Part shown: positions 6,878-15,001 of the stretch, piece by piece
Numbering within the stretch: the first letter of the stretch is position 1
Layout of the letters: each line of letters opens with the position of its first letter
Source: UBA10438 sp964432155
GTDB lineage: Bacteria; Bacteroidota; Ignavibacteria; Kapaibacteriales; Kapaibacteriaceae
NCBI GenBank assembly: GCA_964432155.1
Contig: CAYSMF010000022.1
Coordinates: 1-20,381 of the forward strand
Length of the DNA stretch: 20,381 nt
Direction: 5' to 3'
Notes under the pieces: generated by a model
The model's database searches: none
Told to the model about the DNA's origin: nothing
Seen by the model: only the letters and a program-made list of their open reading frames with translations
Program-made: the position numbers and the translations under genes

Positions 6878-8881
6878 CTAGTCCTCGTCGGCACTCCGCA
6901 GCTTTTCGAGCACGCTAAAGTCCTCGAGCGTTGTCATATCCCCTCGAACAGCCGATCCCGAAACCAGCTCGCGCAGCAGTCGACGCATGATCTTTCCGCT
7001 CCGCGTCTTCGGCAGCGCGTCGGTAAACCGGATATCATCAGGCTTGGCAATGTGTCCGATCTCCTTGCCGACATGTGCACGGAGTTCCTCCTTGAGCGCT
7101 GTGAGATTCTTGACCTTGGCATTGCTGTTGAGACTCACAAATGCTACCAGCGCACTGCCCTTGATCTCGTCTGGACGCGCCACCACGGCCGCCTCGGCCA
7201 CAAGCCGGTGCGCAACGAGCGCGCTCTCGATCTCGGCAGTGCCAAGTCGGTGTCCGGAGACGTTCACAACGTCGTCGACACGACCAATGATCCAGATGTA
7301 GCCGTCGCGATCTCGGCGCGCCCCATCTCCCGTGAAATACCATCCAGGCATACTGCGCGATTTCGGGAACATGCTCCAGTATGCTTCGCGGTAGCGATCG
7401 TCGTTTCCGTAAATGGTTCGCACCATCGACGGCCATGGATGCTTCACCACCAAGAGTCCGCCCTCGTTCGGCTTACAGGATGTTCCGTCTGGATGCACAA
7501 CATCGACTATGATACCGGGAAGGGGCTTGGTAGCGGTCCCGGGCTTGGCAACGGTCGCTCCCGGCACCGGCGATACCATGATCGCGCCAGTCTCGGTCTG
7601 CCACCACGTGTCCACAATCGGACACCGTCCACCACCAATCACGTCGTGATACCACACCCACGCCTCGGGGTTGATAGGCTCACCAACTGTTCCCAACAAT
7701 CGCAGCGACGAAAGGTCGTGCTTGCGCGGCCACGCTTCCCCCCACTTCATGAAGGATCGGATTGCCGTCGGCGCTGTGTAGAAGATTGATACGTGATGAC
7801 GTTCAATGAGATCCCAGAAGCGATCAGGCTCGGGCCAATTTGGAGCCCCTTCATACATCAGAATCGTTGCACCGTTCGCGAGCGGACCGTACACAACGTA
7901 GCTGTGACCAGTGATCCAGCCCACATCAGCCGTACAGAAGTACACGTCGTCGTCACGCATGTCGAAAACCATCTTCGTGGTCGATGCAACCTGCGTGAGG
8001 TATCCACCCGTCGTATGGAGAATTCCCTTCGGCTTGCCAGTGCTTCCCGATGTGTAGAGGATAAACAGTGGATGCTCACTCGGTAACGCAGGGGGCTCGT
8101 GTCGCGCCGACACTGCATCAAGTCGTTCATGCCACCAGTGATCACGTCCTGACTTCATCTTGCACTTCTCTGCCGTGCGTTGCACAACAAGCACGTGGCG
8201 AATGCTTGGCGTCTTCTTCAGCGCAACATCAGCGGCAGCCTTCAAGTGCACAGCATCGCCACGTCTCCAAGCAGCATCTTGCGTGATCAACACACTAGCG
8301 CCCGAATCATTAATGCGTTCACGCAGCGCATCACTACTGAATCCGCCGAAGATTACGTTGTGCGTTGCACCAATACGCGCACAGGCCAGCATCGCAATCA
8401 CTGTCTCGGGTACCATACCCATGTAGATCGCAACCACATCACCCTTGCGCACACCAAGTTGCTCGAGCACGTTGGCAGCACGACATACCTCTGCATACAG
8501 CTGCTGATAGGTAAGCGTTCGTGTATCGCCTGGCTCTCCCTCCCAAATCAATGCAGCCTTGGTGCGACGCCACGTTCCGAGGTGTCGATCAAGACAGTTG
8601 ACGGCCACGTTGGTGGTTCCACCAACAAACCACTGCGCATGGGGATACTTCCACACCAAGGGCTTCTTCCACGGAGCGAACCACGCCAGTTCGCGTGCTT
8701 GCTCCTCCCAGTAGGCTACCACATCGCCCTCGGCATACTCTTGCAGCGCGCGCAGTTCGCGTGGCGAACCGATGTGCGCCTTCGATGCAAACTCCTTGGA
8801 CGGCGCAAACCGTCGCTCCTCGTGGAGCACGGACGCGATGTGATCGGAAGACTTCTTGGGTAGTTTGGATCGTGTTGCCAT
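6878..8881 (-). CDS. acs: Acetyl-CoA synthetase (AMP-forming)
   Basis: 667 aa, slightly over the 640-660 typical for Acs. It activates acetate with ATP to acetyl-AMP and transfers it to CoA. The N-terminal ACAS domain includes HAQWFVGGTTNVAVNCLDRH (81-100). The nucleotide P-loop is LYTSGSTGKPKGILHT (275-290). The acetate pocket and adenine regions are TVGEPINPEAW (398-408) and DTWWQTETGAIM (424-435); the Trp pair there is typical of acetate-sized pockets. The hinge and C-terminal motifs are FTGDGARRDRDGYIWIIGR (516-534) and VNVSGHRLGTAEIE (539-552). PKTRSGKIMRR (624-634) carries Lys630, the catalytic Lys that is acetylated to switch Acs off. The ATG at 8879-8881 has a GGAG about 10 nt upstream. 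The isochorismatase gene ends 24 nt before it, so the two are probably cotranscribed. No acetyltransferase or deacetylase for Lys630 is visible nearby. Confidence 0.96.
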   Translation of the reverse strand: MATRSKLPKKSSDHIASVLHEERRFAPSKEFASKAHIGSPRELRALQEYAEGDVVAYWEEQARELAWFAPWKKPLVWKYPHAQWFVGGTTNVAVNCLDRHLGTWRRTKAALIWEGEPGDTRTLTYQQLYAEVCRAANVLEQLGVRKGDVVAIYMGMVPETVIAMLACARIGATHNVIFGGFSSDALRERINDSGASVLITQDAAWRRGDAVHLKAAADVALKKTPSIRHVLVVQRTAEKCKMKSGRDHWWHERLDAVSARHEPPALPSEHPLFILYTSGSTGKPKGILHTTGGYLTQVASTTKMVFDMRDDDVYFCTADVGWITGHSYVVYGPLANGATILMYEGAPNWPEPDRFWDLIERHHVSIFYTAPTAIRSFMKWGEAWPRKHDLSSLRLLGTVGEPINPEAWVWYHDVIGGGRCPIVDTWWQTETGAIMVSPVPGATVAKPGTATKPLPGIIVDVVHPDGTSCKPNEGGLLVVKHPWPSMVRTIYGNDDRYREAYWSMFPKSRSMPGWYFTGDGARRDRDGYIWIIGRVDDVVNVSGHRLGTAEIESALVAHRLVAEAAVVARPDEIKGSALVAFVSLNSNAKVKNLTALKEELRAHVGKEIGHIAKPDDIRFTDALPKTRSGKIMRRLLRELVSGSAVRGDMTTLEDFSVLEKLRSADED

Positions 8882-8905
8882 TCGGTTTGGCTCCGTGAGT
8901 TCAGA

Positions 8906-9448
8906 TTACTTAACGAGTGCAGAAATCGACTTGAACTCTTGCGTACCAGAGACGCGCAGAAGTTCAAAGAGCACAGATTCCATCGTCGAGATTGTGGCCC
9001 CAGCATCGCGCATACGCTGCAAAGCGACACGCGCATCGTTTGCCGAGCGGGACGATACGCAGTCGTCAAGCACAACAACTTTTTGTCCTTGTGCGAGCAA
9101 ATCGAGCACTGTCTGCTGTACACACACGTGCGCTTCAATGCCGAACACAATGATCTGGTGTCGCTGACTGCCAAGCACGGCTGCCTCGACGTCGGGATTA
9201 CCACAGCAGCTAAAGGACATCTTCTCAATTGGATTATACGTGCCGAGTGCAGCTGCAATCTCCGGTACGGTTACTCCAAGCCCCTTGGTATACTGCTCCG
9301 TTACCAGGATGGGTACATCGAGAATGCGTAATCCCTTGATGAGTGTTGCTGACCGACGAACAAGTTCTTCATGACCGTGGATGTGCGGGAGAAGACGTTC
9401 TTGAATGTCGACACACATTGCAAGTGTGTGGTGACGGTCGAGTATCAT
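8906..9448 (-). CDS. Isochorismatase-family cysteine hydrolase
   Basis: 180 aa, a single isochorismatase-like domain, cytoplasmic. The family triad is complete: Asp14 in LAMCVDIQERLLP, Lys76 in NPIEKMSFSC and Cys109 in FGIEAHVCVQQT. The cis-peptide before the nucleophile fits GIEAHVC. EQYTKGLG (51-58) is typical of the YcaC/ISOC1 branch, whose substrates are mostly unknown; the entB isochorismate branch is unlikely because no carrier domain or siderophore genes are present. The frame opens further at a TTG (9475), but CACGAGGACACGACG places GAGGA 7 nt before the ATG at 9446-9448, so I chose that start. It is followed after 24 nt by acs. Confidence 0.88.
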   Translation of the reverse strand: MILDRHHTLAMCVDIQERLLPHIHGHEELVRRSATLIKGLRILDVPILVTEQYTKGLGVTVPEIAAALGTYNPIEKMSFSCCGNPDVEAAVLGSQRHQIIVFGIEAHVCVQQTVLDLLAQGQKVVVLDDCVSSRSANDARVALQRMRDAGATISTMESVLFELLRVSGTQEFKSISALVK

Positions 9449-9472
9449 CGTCGTGTCCTCGTGAGAATGATG

Positions 9473-9480
9473 CAAACGTA
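9473..9480 (-). promoter_or_regulatory. Possible -7 promoter element for isochorismatase-acs
   Basis: On the minus strand this reads TACGTTTG, an exact TAnnTTTG match, about 25 nt upstream of the chosen ATG and in the 77-nt gap after the EamA gene. It covers the alternative TTG start, which further favours the ATG at 9448. A TTG lies upstream but 28 nt away, too far for a canonical -33. Confidence 0.33.
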
Positions 9481-9525
9481 CACGACGAATCTACGAGTTG
9501 CACTGAATCAACCTACTGACGAATG

Positions 9526-10398
9526 TCAGTCTCGCTGTGTGACGATAACGCCTGCAATGGCAATGACGCCACCAACCACAAACATCACCGTGGGTACCGT
9601 GCCGAAGATGAAGAATGACAGCACAGATGTCAATACCGGCTGAAGGTTATTGAACACGGCAACTCTGCTCGGCTCCATGCGACTCAGCGCGTAGTACCAG
9701 AGTCCGTAGCCTACACCGGACGTGATAACGCCAAGGTAGAAGAGCTGCGACCAATGCTCGAGCCATCCCGGCGACACAAGCACGGTCATCGGATCATGCA
9801 CTGGTACAACAGCCCACACGGGCACAAACAGGATGAGTCCGGCAAAGAAACTCAGCGCTGTGGTTTGCACCGGACCGTACTTCACGATGAGTGACCGTCC
9901 GATCACGGTGTATGCTGCCCACGAGATACTCGCCGCCAGCACCATCACGTTGCCGAGCGTTTGCTCGGGCGACACTGCTGCACCGCGATCGACGAGAACA
10001 ATTGCAGCACCGAGGACAGCGAGTGCGACACCCAACATTTTGCGCCATCCTGGCGAGGTGCGCTTCCAGAGCGCGAGGAGTATGACGACAAAGACGGGCG
10101 TCAGTGCATAAGCTAGCGATGCGTTCGGTGCCGTTGTGTAATCAACGCCCCAAATGAAGAGCAACTGATTGATCGGCATATTCACCAACCCCAACAGAGC
10201 GATCATGCCGATGTCTGCTCGATCGACCTTCCGTAGTGATGCTCTGCGAATGATCATCCAGATGCCAAACGCAATGCACGTGAAGATGCCGCGAAACAGC
10301 ACAACCGTCACCGGTTCGAGTTCAGCAGTAATGTCCTTGGCCACGAGGTGTGTGGTCGAAGCTATGAACTGCTGCAGAAGAAGCAGGAGGTAGATCAC
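9526..10398 (-). CDS. EamA/DMT-superfamily permease
   Basis: 290 aa with ten hydrophobic segments, arranged as two EamA halves (about 1-135 and 145-285). This is the layout of drug/metabolite transporters of the RhaT/RarD kind in the inner membrane. Typical motifs are ELEPVTVVLFRGIFTCIAFG early in half one, YALTPVFVVILLAL (97-110) in helix 4, and the half-two signature SRMEPSRVAVFNNLQPVLTS. The substrate cannot be deduced. The start is GTG at 10396-10398, overlapping the glycosyltransferase stop as GTGA, so it is the last gene of a coupled set with the FemAB-like and GT4 genes. Export of a sugar or an amino-acid precursor for envelope polymers is conceivable but is inferred from position only. 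Confidence 0.88.
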   Translation of the reverse strand: MIYLLLLLQQFIASTTHLVAKDITAELEPVTVVLFRGIFTCIAFGIWMIIRRASLRKVDRADIGMIALLGLVNMPINQLLFIWGVDYTTAPNASLAYALTPVFVVILLALWKRTSPGWRKMLGVALAVLGAAIVLVDRGAAVSPEQTLGNVMVLAASISWAAYTVIGRSLIVKYGPVQTTALSFFAGLILFVPVWAVVPVHDPMTVLVSPGWLEHWSQLFYLGVITSGVGYGLWYYALSRMEPSRVAVFNNLQPVLTSVLSFFIFGTVPTVMFVVGGVIAIAGVIVTQRD

Positions 10399-11492
10399 GA
10401 AAGGTGCTTTCGTACACGTGCAACAGCCGCTCGCTGCTGCTGTTCGTAGGCGAGTTCATGGATTGCTTCGCAGGCATTGCGCATCGCTTCATGCGCTTGA
10501 TGGTCGCGCACGTGAGCTATCGCGCTGACGATATCGTCGTGCATGATCTCGCGTGCAATCGATACGCCCACAGGATATGCGGCTAGGTGCGCACGAAGCG
10601 CAGGAAGGTCCGTAACGATCGTAGGCACACGTGCCATCATGTATTCGAACAGCTTGTTGGGGAGCGCATACTCGTAGCTCATCGAAACAGGTTCAATGAT
10701 GCAGAGTCCTACGTCTGCCCCGCATGTGTAGGCATGGAGGTCGTCGTAGGTGATAGCACCAAGCCACGTGACGCGATCCGATATCCCGAGCGACGCTGCA
10801 AGCTGTACGAGCTCCGAACGGGCTGGGCCATCACCGATGATTGCCAGATGGACATCCAGCATCGAGGGCATGGCACGCATGAATGGTGCAATCCCCCGTC
10901 CGTGATGCACCACACCTTGGTACAGTGCAAGACAGGTATCGACCGACACACCGCAGCGCTCACGCAGCGGTGACGGCACGACATCGCGGTATGGTGGCGT
11001 GTTGAGCAACACGAATGGATCGTACGTGAGTGCAAACGTTGACCGCACAACCTCTGCATCGAGCGGACCCGATACGAGGATGTCGTTGACGTGGCGTATG
11101 TGGCGGCGCTCATGTGCAGTGAGGATGCGCTGTCGGATACCTTTGCCCTCGAGCGGACCCAGCGCGAAGTAGAACTCACGCATGTCGTAGATCAGCTGAG
11201 CACCGCTGTGCCGAGCAATGCGCGAGGCGGCAGCAAGTGCAAAGAGATCCATCGCGATCACGCATCGCGCACGCACATCAGTTTGCGCGCAGTGACGCGA
11301 GAACGACCACCAGCGGCGTAGTGCACGTCCACCAGGATCAGACCATGAATACAGTGTGCACTCAGGAACATCCGACGCGTTACCAGCGGAGATGATGCCT
11401 ACGGTGAGACCGTCTGCGACCAACGCACGAGCAAGATTTCGCGTACGGGCATCGTAGCGAATGTCTGCAAGGGCGCAGAGGAGAACATCCAC
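10395..11492 (-). CDS. GT4-family glycosyltransferase
   Basis: 365 aa, GT-B fold. The N-terminal domain (about 1-180) has Rossmann strands with MDLFALAAASRIARHSGAQL and IYDMREFYF. The C-terminal nucleotide-sugar domain has LALYQGVVHHGRGIAPF (188-204), VHLAIIGDGPARSELVQLA (214-232), and the E-x-E type donor motif YEYALPNKLFEYMMARVPTI (273-292) with Glu274 and Glu283. Members transfer sugars to glycolipids or polysaccharide intermediates at the inner face of the membrane; donor and acceptor are unknown. The start is GTG at 11490-11492, 1 nt after the FemAB-like stop, with no Shine-Dalgarno sequence. Its 3' end overlaps the EamA permease start by 4 nt. Confidence 0.87.
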   Translation of the reverse strand: MDVLLCALADIRYDARTRNLARALVADGLTVGIISAGNASDVPECTLYSWSDPGGRALRRWWSFSRHCAQTDVRARCVIAMDLFALAAASRIARHSGAQLIYDMREFYFALGPLEGKGIRQRILTAHERRHIRHVNDILVSGPLDAEVVRSTFALTYDPFVLLNTPPYRDVVPSPLRERCGVSVDTCLALYQGVVHHGRGIAPFMRAMPSMLDVHLAIIGDGPARSELVQLAASLGISDRVTWLGAITYDDLHAYTCGADVGLCIIEPVSMSYEYALPNKLFEYMMARVPTIVTDLPALRAHLAAYPVGVSIAREIMHDDIVSAIAHVRDHQAHEAMRNACEAIHELAYEQQQRAAVARVRKHLS

Positions 11493-11493
11493 G

Positions 11494-12474
11494 CTATGGA
11501 GCGATCGAGAGATGGTACGTGCTCCGGAGAATACCGCGAGCGTCGAAGCGCTCTTTGAAGTTGATCAATCCGATTGACGGCGTCATCGGATCGGGATCCT
11601 TTGTGTCCTGCGACACACCAATATCAACCCATTCATACCCCTGCTCCACTGCCCATCGACATGTCTCGTACATCACGAGGTAGATCGGACGAAGGTGCTC
11701 GTACTCGTAGCGAAGCATGTTGTAGAAGCAGAGCACCACCTTGGGATTTGCCAGAAAGAGCAGCGATCCCGCAATCGGTTCGTCACCAAGGTAGACCATG
11801 TTCAGACGAAGCTTGTCGGGCATGAGCTCTCTGAGCTTCAGCAAATCGTCGAGCGTGTGCGTTGGTAGCACGCCATGACGAGCCTTGTTCTCAAGCAGGA
11901 TCTTGTGAAACGTAGCGTAATCGTCGCTCTCGCGAATCGTGATCTCGCCCTCACGAAGGATGCGATGAATGCTCTTGCGAGCCGTTGCATCGAAATGCTT
12001 CAGAAAGTCGTCGCCATGCTTGAGATCAATTGCGTGCGAAATGTAATGCAGCTCGAAGGTGGCCTTGCGGTAGAGCATCGCGTACTCGTGATGCTGACTG
12101 TAGTTCCTCGTGTACACAATTGGAGCTGGAATCAGAAACGCATCACGAATGCCTGCCTGTTTGCAGTAGGCGATGAATGCGTCGACGATTGCGAGCGACA
12201 ATTCAAACGAACAGTCAGCCGTGCAGATCGATCCATAGGAGGCACCCGTAGGTGACCAAAACTCACCGTTCGGCTTGAGTCCGCCCGGGAGTACACCAAC
12301 GAGTTTCGTTCCGTCGCGAAACATCAGATGATGCCAATTCCATTTCCCGTCTGGATGGTAGTCCATGAAGCGCTGCAAATGGAACATGGTTCCATTGTTG
12401 GAGCGCTCAACAAAGGCATCCCACTCGGCTCGGTGGGCAGGCGTGTAGTGTTCGACTGTGATGGTATATGGCAT
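11494..12474 (-). CDS. FemAB/GNAT-like acyl or aminoacyl transferase
   Basis: 326 aa, resembling the FemAB-like members of the GNAT superfamily, often annotated as BioF2-like acetyltransferase domain. N-terminal half: EWDAFVERSNNGTMFHLQRF (17-36), the usual family opening, then VGVLPGGLKPNGEFWSPTGA. C-terminal half: FDATARKSIHRILREGEI (161-178) and the second GNAT core with MVYLGDEPIAGSLLF (226-240), YNMLRYEYEHLRPIYLVMYE (251-270) and EWVDIGVSQD (281-290). Relatives add amino acids to peptidoglycan or decorate polysaccharides. The acceptor is unknown, but an adjacent GT4 glycosyltransferase favours a polysaccharide. The frame opens 20 codons earlier at 12534, but those codons fall in the divergent promoter region. 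The ATG at 12472-12474 gives a normal N terminus. Confidence 0.78.
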   Translation of the reverse strand: MPYTITVEHYTPAHRAEWDAFVERSNNGTMFHLQRFMDYHPDGKWNWHHLMFRDGTKLVGVLPGGLKPNGEFWSPTGASYGSICTADCSFELSLAIVDAFIAYCKQAGIRDAFLIPAPIVYTRNYSQHHEYAMLYRKATFELHYISHAIDLKHGDDFLKHFDATARKSIHRILREGEITIRESDDYATFHKILLENKARHGVLPTHTLDDLLKLRELMPDKLRLNMVYLGDEPIAGSLLFLANPKVVLCFYNMLRYEYEHLRPIYLVMYETCRWAVEQGYEWVDIGVSQDTKDPDPMTPSIGLINFKERFDARGILRSTYHLSIAP

Positions 12475-12503
12475 AGGGTGTTCCAACGGCGAAATTACAG
12501 CAC

Positions 12504-12511
12504 TATATTTG
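12504..12511 (+). promoter_or_regulatory. Possible -7 promoter element for the small barrel gene
   Basis: TATATTTG on the plus strand matches TAnnTTTG exactly and lies 40 nt upstream of the ATG at 12552, in the 77-nt divergent gap. No TTG is seen at the expected -33 position. The opposite strand has a weaker TAATTTCG near 12490 that might serve the FemAB-like gene. Confidence 0.35.
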
Positions 12512-12551
12512 GACGACCACATGTATTCATTCATTGTGAAGGGGAAGCAGT

Positions 12552-13022
12552 ATGAAGAAGGGATTGTTCGTCGCAGCAGCAGCGATGATGGTCTGCAGCG
12601 CAGCGACTCTGTTCGCCAACGGACCGAAGAGCGGTCTTGGCTTTGGTGTCAACAGAGGGGGTCCTGCAACGGCTGGTGTACAAGTCCAGTACGCCATCAA
12701 CCACGACATCCATGTAGGTACGCAGTTCGGATTCCGTATTTCTGACGGAACCGACATCACCTTCGCGCCATACGCGAAGTACTTCCTGGGCGGCTCACAA
12801 GTCCGTCCGTACGCCATTGGCCAGTTCGCCATCAGCTCAAAGTCAGTAGCTGGCACGTCAACAACAGGTATTACCCTGGGTGGTGGCGCGCAGTACTGGA
12901 TTTCTGAGAAGTTTGGTGTCTACGGTCAAGTCAGTGTTCTTGAGATTCCGATCAGCCCATCCGGTCAGGACATCGGCTTCGGCATCCTCACACCATCGAT
13001 CGGTCTGGAACTCTTCCTCTAA
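12552..13022 (+). CDS. Small outer-membrane beta-barrel protein
   Basis: 156 aa. The signal peptide is residues 1-22 (MKKGLFVAAAAMMVCSAATL, cleavage after LFA). The mature part alternates short amphipathic stretches with Gly- and polar-rich turns (GLGFGVNRGG, VQVQYAINHDIHVGTQFGF, FAPYAKYFLGG, ITLGGGAQYWI, FGVYGQVSVL, GILTPSIGLELFL), fitting an eight-strand OmpX/OmpW-like barrel of about 134 residues that ends in a hydrophobic strand. The function is unknown; such barrels often serve as adhesins or membrane stabilisers. An AGGGGAAG lies 7-12 nt before the ATG, one of the few good Shine-Dalgarno sequences in the window and consistent with strong expression. It is followed by a hairpin. Confidence 0.8.
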   Translation: MKKGLFVAAAAMMVCSAATLFANGPKSGLGFGVNRGGPATAGVQVQYAINHDIHVGTQFGFRISDGTDITFAPYAKYFLGGSQVRPYAIGQFAISSKSVAGTSTTGITLGGGAQYWISEKFGVYGQVSVLEIPISPSGQDIGFGILTPSIGLELFL

Positions 13023-13041
13023 GACCAGAATTGTGTAATCT

Positions 13042-13072
13042 GCGGGTCCTGCACGACATGTGCAGGGCCCGC
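13042..13072 (+). terminator. Strong hairpin after the barrel gene, possible terminator or attenuator
   Basis: GCGGGTCCTGCAC (13042-13054), loop GACAT and GTGCAGGGCCCGC (13060-13072) form a 13-bp stem with one T-G wobble. It begins 19 nt after the barrel stop. The following TTCTATAT is only weakly T-rich, so it may be a leaky terminator or an mRNA-end stabiliser. It ends 6 nt before the probable start of the GT9 gene. Confidence 0.6.
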
Positions 13073-13078
13073 TTCTAT

Positions 13079-14071
13079 ATGCAGCAAGCCCCCTCGCATA
13101 TCGCCATCTTCCGCACTGATCGTCTGGGCGATATGGTGCTTACGCTCCCAATGTGCGTTGCCTTGCGCCAGCGCTTCCCCAGCGTGCGGATCACGCTCTA
13201 TACGCGTTCGTATGCAGCACCCCTTGTGGAAGCCTCCCGTGTCGTGGACGACGTCGTGATGGTCGATACGCTTGCAATGCCGCTTCACCGCGACCTACGA
13301 GCACGCGATATCGATGCGATCTTCTTTCCCCGTCCAACCCTTGATGAAGCGTGGGCGGCGATGCGGGCACGGATTCCGATGCGGATTGGAACAGGTTATC
13401 GGTGGTATTCGTGGATGTTCACAACACGCATCGGCGAGCATCGATCGACGGCCGAGCATCACGAGGCAGAGTACAACGTGCGCATGATCATGCATGCGTG
13501 TGGTGGATCTCAGCCACGTGTCGAACTGGCGAACCCACGTCCGAACGCTGATCACGAGCACGTGCACTCGCCCCTTCGCATTGTCATTCACCCAGGCTCT
13601 GGTGGATCGGCCCACGACTGGCCTGTCGACCGCTTTGCCGAGCTCGCTGCTCGATGTCACAATGAACTGGGTGCAGAGATTCACGTGACCGGACTTCTCG
13701 CTGAGCGCGCGCTGTGTGATCGTGTGATCACAGCCTGCCCTACTGCGATTGACCATTGCGGCAATCACGACTTGTCGTATTTGCTGGATGTGCTTGCTAC
13801 GGCAGATCTGGCCGTTGCCAACTCAACGGGCGTGTTGCATCTGGCAGCTGCGTGCGGACTCCGCGTGCTGGGATTGTATCCTGCATCACCCGCAATCAGT
13901 CAGCGTCGATGGGGTCCGTACACCACACGCGCGATTGTTCTCGAGAGCACACCCAATGACGACATGACGTCGATCAGTGTTGATGCTGCGCTCGCAGCAG
14001 TGCGCGAACTCGCTCTGCATCCTCAGGCGTATCAACCGCAATCGAGCGATGCTCCGTCTCGACGCACATAA
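13079..14071 (+). CDS. GT9-family glycosyltransferase (heptosyltransferase type)
   Basis: 330 aa, GT-B fold, family 9. These enzymes add heptose or related sugars to the lipopolysaccharide core on the cytoplasmic face. The N terminus SHIAIFRTDRLGDMVLTLPM carries the family opening and the RLGD Asp that is catalytic in WaaC. The donor half has IVIHPGSGGSAHDWPVDRF (168-186) and LATADLAVANSTGVLHLAAA (239-258), followed by GLYPASP and RRWGPYT. The Lys that often follows HPGSG is missing here (AHDWP). The frame is open from a TTG at 13031 and an ATG at 13058, but both lie in the hairpin region; the ATG at 13079 gives the expected start. The last 98 nt overlap kdsB on the other strand; the final 18 residues or so look like unconserved tail. 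Confidence 0.85.
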   Translation: MQQAPSHIAIFRTDRLGDMVLTLPMCVALRQRFPSVRITLYTRSYAAPLVEASRVVDDVVMVDTLAMPLHRDLRARDIDAIFFPRPTLDEAWAAMRARIPMRIGTGYRWYSWMFTTRIGEHRSTAEHHEAEYNVRMIMHACGGSQPRVELANPRPNADHEHVHSPLRIVIHPGSGGSAHDWPVDRFAELAARCHNELGAEIHVTGLLAERALCDRVITACPTAIDHCGNHDLSYLLDVLATADLAVANSTGVLHLAAACGLRVLGLYPASPAISQRRWGPYTTRAIVLESTPNDDMTSISVDAALAAVRELALHPQAYQPQSSDAPSRRT

Positions 14072-14723
14072 AGGTCGCGCCATCTTCAAGCAAACGAAGC
14101 TGCTCCAGTGATTCTGCTCGCTCCAATGGTGAAGGGGCAAGCATCACGTGCCGCGTGAGTGCATGCATGCGATAGGCATACAAGCCAACGTGTTGCCAGT
14201 AGTCGACGGTATCACTCCACGATCCGGCTGCATCGCGGAGATACGGAATCGGGGATCGCGAGAAGTACAAGGCACGTCCATCATGTGCGCGCACAGCCTT
14301 GACCACGTTGGGATCGCGCAACACGTCGTCACTTGCGATACGCACGACCGGTGTGGCAACGTCTGCTGTCGCCTGCTGCAGTGCATCGATACACTGCAAC
14401 AGCACTGTTGGCTGCAGCAATGGCTCGTCGCCCTGAATGTTCACGACAATGTCTGGTGTGATGCCCAGCGAACGCACAGCTGCGTAGCATCGATCCGTGC
14501 CACTTGGTTCATCGGGCGACGTGAGTACAACGTCGGCCTTGCATCGCTGCGCTTCGGCAACGATATGTTCGCTGTCGGTAGCAATGATCACGCGATCAAA
14601 CGCCTGAACCGATGATGCCGCGCGCCAAACGCGCTCAATCATCGATTGTCCTTCGAGGTCGATAAGGGGCTTACCCGGCAACCGTGTGGATGCGTATCGA
14701 GCCGGGATGATGCCGATGATCAT
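13974..14723 (-). CDS. kdsB: 3-deoxy-manno-octulosonate cytidylyltransferase
   Basis: 249 aa, the family length. It makes CMP-KDO from CTP and KDO for lipopolysaccharide inner core, in the cytoplasm. Motifs: MIIGIIPARYASTRLPGKPL (1-20, CTP binding), ATDSEHI (48-54), SPDEPSGTDR (69-78), DIVVNIQGDEPLLQP (91-105, catalytic Asp), SRSPIPYLRD (155-164), YWQHVGLYAYR (175-185), ESLEQLRLLEDG (204-215) and AVDTPEDAERVRALL (229-243). All key motifs are intact. The start is the ATG at 14721-14723, overlapping gatC by 4 nt (ATGA); an upstream extension would lie inside gatC. The last 32 codons, including the conserved DTPED, overlap the GT9 gene antisense. The nearby GT9 gene fits KDO/heptose core synthesis. 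Confidence 0.96.
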   Translation of the reverse strand: MIIGIIPARYASTRLPGKPLIDLEGQSMIERVWRAASSVQAFDRVIIATDSEHIVAEAQRCKADVVLTSPDEPSGTDRCYAAVRSLGITPDIVVNIQGDEPLLQPTVLLQCIDALQQATADVATPVVRIASDDVLRDPNVVKAVRAHDGRALYFSRSPIPYLRDAAGSWSDTVDYWQHVGLYAYRMHALTRHVMLAPSPLERAESLEQLRLLEDGATFMCVETEHRSIAVDTPEDAERVRALLRAQHQH

Positions 14724-15001
14724 CCCAGAACCTTCGGCACCTTGATGAACGCTTCGTTCTTCTTCGGCGCGTTGCGCAGTGCTTCTTCGGTGGTCAGACA
14801 CTCGCCAGCAACATCCTCGCGGAATGCGTTAACGTGGTCGTTCACCGCCACCATTGGTTCGACACCGGTCATATCGACCGCGGAGATTGCGCCGATGTAC
14901 GACACAATACCTTCGAAGTCGGCAGCAAATGCCGCTGCTTGTTCATCTGTAAACCGAAGTCGTGCGAGCTCGGCGATGCGATGGATGTCGTTGACGTTCA
15001 T
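14720..15001 (-). CDS. gatC: Glu/Asp-tRNA amidotransferase subunit C
   Basis: 93 aa, the normal size for GatC, the small stabilising subunit of GatCAB. That complex converts Glu-tRNA-Gln to Gln-tRNA-Gln (and Asp-tRNA-Asn to Asn-tRNA-Asn). Recognisable segments are the N-terminal helices DIHRIAELARLRFTDEQAAAF, then VDMTGVEPMVAV (the conserved GVEPM turn), FREDVAG (60-66) and APKKNEAFIKVPKVLG at the C terminus. No gatA or gatB lies here, so the subunits are encoded separately. It overlaps plsC upstream and kdsB downstream, each by 4 nt ATGA. Confidence 0.95.
   Translation of the reverse strand: MNVNDIHRIAELARLRFTDEQAAAFAADFEGIVSYIGAISAVDMTGVEPMVAVNDHVNAFREDVAGECLTTEEALRNAPKKNEAFIKVPKVLG

Noticed and set aside
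6176..7789. 537-codon open frame on the plus strand
   Set aside because: It runs antisense across ptsN, acs and part of hisS, all with clear motifs. Its product has no recognisable domain and is rich in Arg, His and Cys, as expected from a shadow frame.
12475..12534. 20-codon extension of the FemAB-like gene
   Set aside because: It covers the divergent promoter region of the barrel gene, and the family N terminus begins at the ATG at 12474.
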